DNA of 64,000 nt from assembly GCA_002162955.1 (NCBI GenBank), contig MABD01000030.1, forward strand, positions 22,740 to 86,739. The letters run 5' to 3'. Position numbers and translations under genes: made by a program. Source of the stretch: Gammaproteobacteria bacterium 45_16_T64. Lineage in GTDB: Bacteria; Pseudomonadota; Gammaproteobacteria; Pseudomonadales; Ketobacteraceae. Under the pieces are notes generated by a model. It was not told where the DNA came from. It made no database searches and saw only the letters and a list, made by a program, of their open reading frames with translations. Positions 61,197-64,000 of the stretch are shown here, piece after piece (positions within the stretch are counted from its first letter, which is position 1; each line of letters starts with the position of its first letter).

Positions 61197-63440
61197 ATGC
61201 TCTTATCCAAATCTCAAGTTTTTCGTCGAGTTATTGCGCCATCCTTGGTGGGGATTGCAGGGTGTGCTGTGTTAACGAGTGCGCAAGCGGAGGGAGGCGA
61301 CTCTGTCAGTGTTGATGGTGCGCGAGATTTGGTTGATGTGGTGACTGTTACCGCACAAAAGCGAGAAGAAGAAATTCAAGATGTGCCTATTTCTATGACG
61401 GCATTAAACAACAGTGATCTAGAACGTTTTAGTATCGATGAGCCGGCCGACGTGTCTTTGTATTCTCCGGGGGTTTATTCTAGGCCAACCATCGCACATA
61501 ACAACCCGCTGTTTACCGTTAGAGGAGTGGGGTTTAATGATTTCACCTCTATTCAAAACCCCGCGGTCGCAGTGTATGTGGATAATGTCACTATTCCTTA
61601 TCATACAATGATGGGGTTTCAGCTCTACGATATGGAAAGGGTTGAGGTGCTAAAAGGCCCGCAAGGCACCTTATATGGTCGAAATTCTACGGCGGGCGCC
61701 ATTAACTTTATCACCCATAAGCCTGTTTACGAATTTGAGGCTTACGGCATTGCTGATTACAGTAGCTATGATACCTACCAATTAGAAGGCATGGTCAATA
61801 TCCCAATTTTAGATACTTTGACCAGTCGTGTAGCCATTAAATCCAATCGTCGCTTCGGTAGTTTTTATGATAATCGAGCGCAAGACGACAGCCATTATGG
61901 TGAAGAGAATCAGCTCGATGGTCGCATCAGTGTGTTGTGGGAACCTACTGAGAATATTGAATTATTGGTCAATATTCATGGCGGTTATAATCGGTCTGGT
62001 TTGGTGGCCCCGGATCATTTAGCGACGTACGATCTGGGTACGATGAGTGAGCCTTGTGGCCCTGTCGCTAACGGCGTTCGGGATGAAGGGGCGTGTCAAA
62101 ACTTGGCCGGTTATTCTGATTCCGATAATGACCCCTATGGCGGAGAATATAGCGTTGACGATAAACTGGATAATGAAGCTTCGGGCGGATTTGTCGAGTT
62201 GAACTGGTATTTTTATGGGCTGACGTTCACGGGATTGACGGGGTATGAGTCTTTCAAACGCTATCAGCCGCAAGATGCTGATGCCTCTCCCTACAAACAT
62301 ATTGATATGTTATTCGAAGATGAAACAACATCTTTTTCGCAGGAGCTAAGGTTGAGCTCTGTTGAGCAGCAGGGTTATCATTGGATGGTTGGGCTCTATT
62401 ATTCAGAGGATAGCGTGGATGCTTTCCAGTCCGCTGATGTATCTGATTTTGCGGCCCTTGTTGGGCTCCCAGGTAACACAGCGTCGGTGCCTAATGAGCA
62501 AGAGAGTGATTCAATTGCGGCATTTGTGAATGCAGATACCATGTTGAACCCAGTATTTAATTTGTATGGTGGTTTACGCTATACAGTTGAGCATAAGGAG
62601 TGGGAAGGTGGTAGTACTCTGGGGGTGGTAGAGAATCTATATAGCAATGATATTACTCATCGGGACCTGTCGGGCAACGTCGGTCTTCAGTGGTTACCGA
62701 AAGAAGGGATAATGTGGTATGTCAGTGCAACGAAGAGCTATCGAAGTGGCGGTTTTGCCGGCGCATTTAGCTTACCTGTCGAGCTGGAGCCATTTGATGA
62801 AGAAGAAGTTTATGCTTATGAGATTGGCATGAAGTCTCTTGTGTTAGAGGATCAGTTGACGGTAAATTCTGCGGTGTATTATTACGATTGGCGAGAATTG
62901 CAGACCGTGATTTCGGAAGTTGTTGGTGGCTTGGTGTCGTTGCCGATTATTAATGTAGGGGATGCGAAGATATATGGTGTAGAACTCGACATGGCGTGGC
63001 GATCCTCTGGCCCTTGGGAATTGAGTGGGGGTTTCAATTGGATGAAAACCGAAGTGGTCGATGCCAATGAGCCAGAATTAGAAGGCAATGCACTTGCCAA
63101 CGCACCTGAGCTAATGTTTAACGGTGTTGCGTTATACCATTGTCAGGTGGGCGACTACCCAATAACACTACAGATGGACGCACATTACACCGATACTTAT
63201 TTTTTCTCAGTTGAGAATGATGCCATCTTTGAGAATACGGATTTGTGGTTATACAATGCGAGAGTCACCGTTACGGTGCCGCAACAGGCGTCTAATGTAG
63301 AGTTCGCTGTGTGGGGTAAAAACCTTTCAGATGAGGACTATCAGGTGGGAGGGTTTAAGCAATTTGGGTTCTCTGGAGATTCCTTTCACTATTATGGTGA
63401 ACCCAGGACAGTGGGTGTTGCGTTAAAAGTCAGTCTCTAG
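61197..63440 (+). CDS. TonB-dependent receptor
   Basis: 747 residues. The signal peptide ends near residue 31 (AQA-EGG) and GAAGGTGAA precedes the ATG. The TonB-box region is followed by VTAQKREEEIQDVPIS and a plug domain (about 55-165) with VYVDNV, RVEVLKGPQGTLYGRNSTAG and INFIT. A 22-strand barrel follows, ending in a C-terminal VALKVSL strand. The plug pattern is that of the large group found in sphingomonads and marine gammaproteobacteria which take up varied substrates, not only siderophores. No TonB, ABC or regulator gene is adjacent. Substrate unknown. Confidence 0.93.
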   Translation: MLLSKSQVFRRVIAPSLVGIAGCAVLTSAQAEGGDSVSVDGARDLVDVVTVTAQKREEEIQDVPISMTALNNSDLERFSIDEPADVSLYSPGVYSRPTIAHNNPLFTVRGVGFNDFTSIQNPAVAVYVDNVTIPYHTMMGFQLYDMERVEVLKGPQGTLYGRNSTAGAINFITHKPVYEFEAYGIADYSSYDTYQLEGMVNIPILDTLTSRVAIKSNRRFGSFYDNRAQDDSHYGEENQLDGRISVLWEPTENIELLVNIHGGYNRSGLVAPDHLATYDLGTMSEPCGPVANGVRDEGACQNLAGYSDSDNDPYGGEYSVDDKLDNEASGGFVELNWYFYGLTFTGLTGYESFKRYQPQDADASPYKHIDMLFEDETTSFSQELRLSSVEQQGYHWMVGLYYSEDSVDAFQSADVSDFAALVGLPGNTASVPNEQESDSIAAFVNADTMLNPVFNLYGGLRYTVEHKEWEGGSTLGVVENLYSNDITHRDLSGNVGLQWLPKEGIMWYVSATKSYRSGGFAGAFSLPVELEPFDEEEVYAYEIGMKSLVLEDQLTVNSAVYYYDWRELQTVISEVVGGLVSLPIINVGDAKIYGVELDMAWRSSGPWELSGGFNWMKTEVVDANEPELEGNALANAPELMFNGVALYHCQVGDYPITLQMDAHYTDTYFFSVENDAIFENTDLWLYNARVTVTVPQQASNVEFAVWGKNLSDEDYQVGGFKQFGFSGDSFHYYGEPRTVGVALKVSL

Positions 63441-63516
63441 AAAAGGTTTGCTGTTTTGGTCTATTGTGATGCATTAATCGCGTTGATAAGGTGCTAGTCA
63501 AAAATGTTTACAAAAT

Positions 63517-63541
63517 GCCTGTGCAATGCACGGGCTTTTTT
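63517..63541 (+). terminator. Intrinsic terminator of the TonB-dependent receptor gene
   Basis: GCCTGTGC (63517-63524) pairs with GCACGGGC (63528-63535), with one T-G pair and an AAT loop, followed by six T. It lies 77 nt past the stop. Confidence 0.8.
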
Positions 63542-63583
63542 GTGTGTGATGTTTGGGGCGTGAGATTGGCAATAGCCAGACAC

Positions 63584-63608
63584 AAAAAAGCCCACGCAAT
63601 GCGTAGGC
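63584..63608 (-). terminator. Intrinsic terminator of tRNA-Phe
   Basis: On the minus strand GCCTACGC, an ATT loop and GCGTGGGC (one mismatch) followed by six T, 15 nt after the tRNA 3' end. Confidence 0.8.
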
Positions 63609-63622
63609 TTCTTTGATAAATA

Positions 63623-63698
63623 TGGTGCCCGGTCTCGGAATCGAACCAAGGACACGAGGATTTTCAATCCTCTGCTCTACCGACTGAGCTAACCGGGC
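63623..63698 (-). tRNA. tRNA-Phe (anticodon GAA)
   Basis: 76 nt on the minus strand, with encoded CCA. Acceptor GCCCGG pairs with CCGGGC; the D arm has AGCTCAGTCGGTAGAGC; the anticodon stem GAGGA/TCCTC encloses loop TTGAAAA, giving anticodon GAA; the T arm has GGTTCGATTCC. A T-tailed terminator follows. yggX lies upstream on the same strand about 60 nt away. No integrase or att-like repeat is seen at its 3' end. Confidence 0.97.
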
Positions 63699-63758
63699 TA
63701 AGGAGGCGCGTATTAAACCTCTAGATCGACTTTGAGTCAACCACTTCTTTTAAAAAAC

Positions 63759-64000
63759 TTATTTTTCTTCAGGTACATAGCCTTCTGGGCGCTCATAATC
63801 TCCATCATCGAGAAATTTCTCTAATTCATCGGCGAGAAAGGTTTGAGTAGTGGGGGCCATAAGGTTAAGCCGCTTTTCATTTATGATCATGGTCTGGTGA
63901 GCCAGCCATGCTTGCCACGCTTGTTTGGAGACGTTTTCGAAAATTAACTTGCCTTTAGGGCCGGGGTAAGGGGCTCGGTCTAAGCCTTCAAGTTCTTTCT
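63759..64000 (-). CDS. yggX: Fe(2+)-trafficking protein YggX, C-terminal part (5' end outside window)
   Basis: Eighty codons are visible, ending at TAA 63761-63759. The protein reads YPGPKGKLIFENVSKQAW, then HQTMIINEKRLNLM and a FLDDGDYERPEGYVPEEK tail, all matching YggX, a roughly 90-residue protein that helps protect and supply Fe-S clusters. Only the first few residues are missing. It precedes tRNA-Phe on the same strand, and adenine glycosylase mutY, its usual partner, would lie beyond the window. Confidence 0.93.
   Translation of the reverse strand, partial: KELEGLDRAPYPGPKGKLIFENVSKQAWQAWLAHQTMIINEKRLNLMAPTTQTFLADELEKFLDDGDYERPEGYVPEEK

Noticed and set aside
63623-63698. tRNA-Phe considered as a mobile-element attachment site
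   Set aside because: No integrase, no duplicated tRNA 3' end and ordinary core genes on the yggX side.

Overview
The window looks like chromosomal DNA of a marine, aerobic, Pseudomonas-related gammaproteobacterium (Cellvibrionales/Spongiibacteraceae-like; this placement is inferred from gene content and order, not from a marker-gene tree). Two core gene orders support it. yheS-algP-FKBP-algQ/rsd-dsbB (20975-27719) matches the Pseudomonas aeruginosa algP/algQ neighbourhood. ompR-envZ ... pckA-hslO-hslR-yrfG-nudE (41936-53755) matches the classical gammaproteobacterial nudE-to-ompR neighbourhood. Base composition is moderate and even. I see no insertion sequence, prophage, integrase or CRISPR array.

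Layout. 1-3297: the end of an efflux adaptor and a complete heavy-metal-type RND pump. 3350-8272: an operon of Baeyer-Villiger-like flavin monooxygenase, two short-chain dehydrogenases and a membrane-anchored alpha/beta hydrolase, divergent from a TetR repressor with a clear palindromic operator between them; it resembles a lipid/ketone oxidation module. 8377-11627: a periplasmic binding protein overlapping a membrane GGDEF-EAL protein (c-di-GMP signalling). 11598-15014: an MMPL/RND exporter divergent from a LysR regulator. 15034-17485: fpr divergent from a finR-like LysR gene, then a DUF3047 protein. 17712-20874: a small HEAT-like protein and two tandem cytochrome P450s. 20975-28150: the yheS/algP/FKBP/rsd/dsbB block, interrupted by a WD40 lipoprotein, then an rmf-like gene. 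28406-37153: gshA, tex and two tandem DUF1631 genes. 37297-41672: a second RND pump with its adaptor. 41936-54182: ompR, envZ, an evolved VgrG, rlmG, pckA, hslO, hslR, yrfG, nudE and an SRPBCC protein. 54243-59225: two spondin-domain exported proteins, a two-component system and an orphan polyamine-type binding protein. 59375-63440: DUF1993, a queuosine-tRNA mannosyltransferase-like glycosyltransferase and a TonB-dependent receptor. 63623-64000: tRNA-Phe and the end of yggX.

How the parts fit. The accessory material is mainly oxidative catabolism (BVMO/SDR/hydrolase, P450s), efflux (three RND-superfamily systems) and envelope sensing (two TCSs, two solute-binding proteins, one c-di-GMP enzyme). 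Housekeeping blocks supply redox and stress functions: fpr/finR, gshA, dsbB, hslO/hslR, rmf, rsd and yggX.

The least explained items are the orphan VgrG with an uncharacterised helical insert and a C-terminal peptidoglycan-binding domain sitting inside the envZ-pckA core block; the spondin/TCS/binding-protein locus; the bacterial QTMAN-like gene; the operator-bearing BVMO operon; and a strong terminator-like hairpin upstream of rsd that points the wrong way for any gene I can see. No wholly new system is demonstrated by sequence alone.
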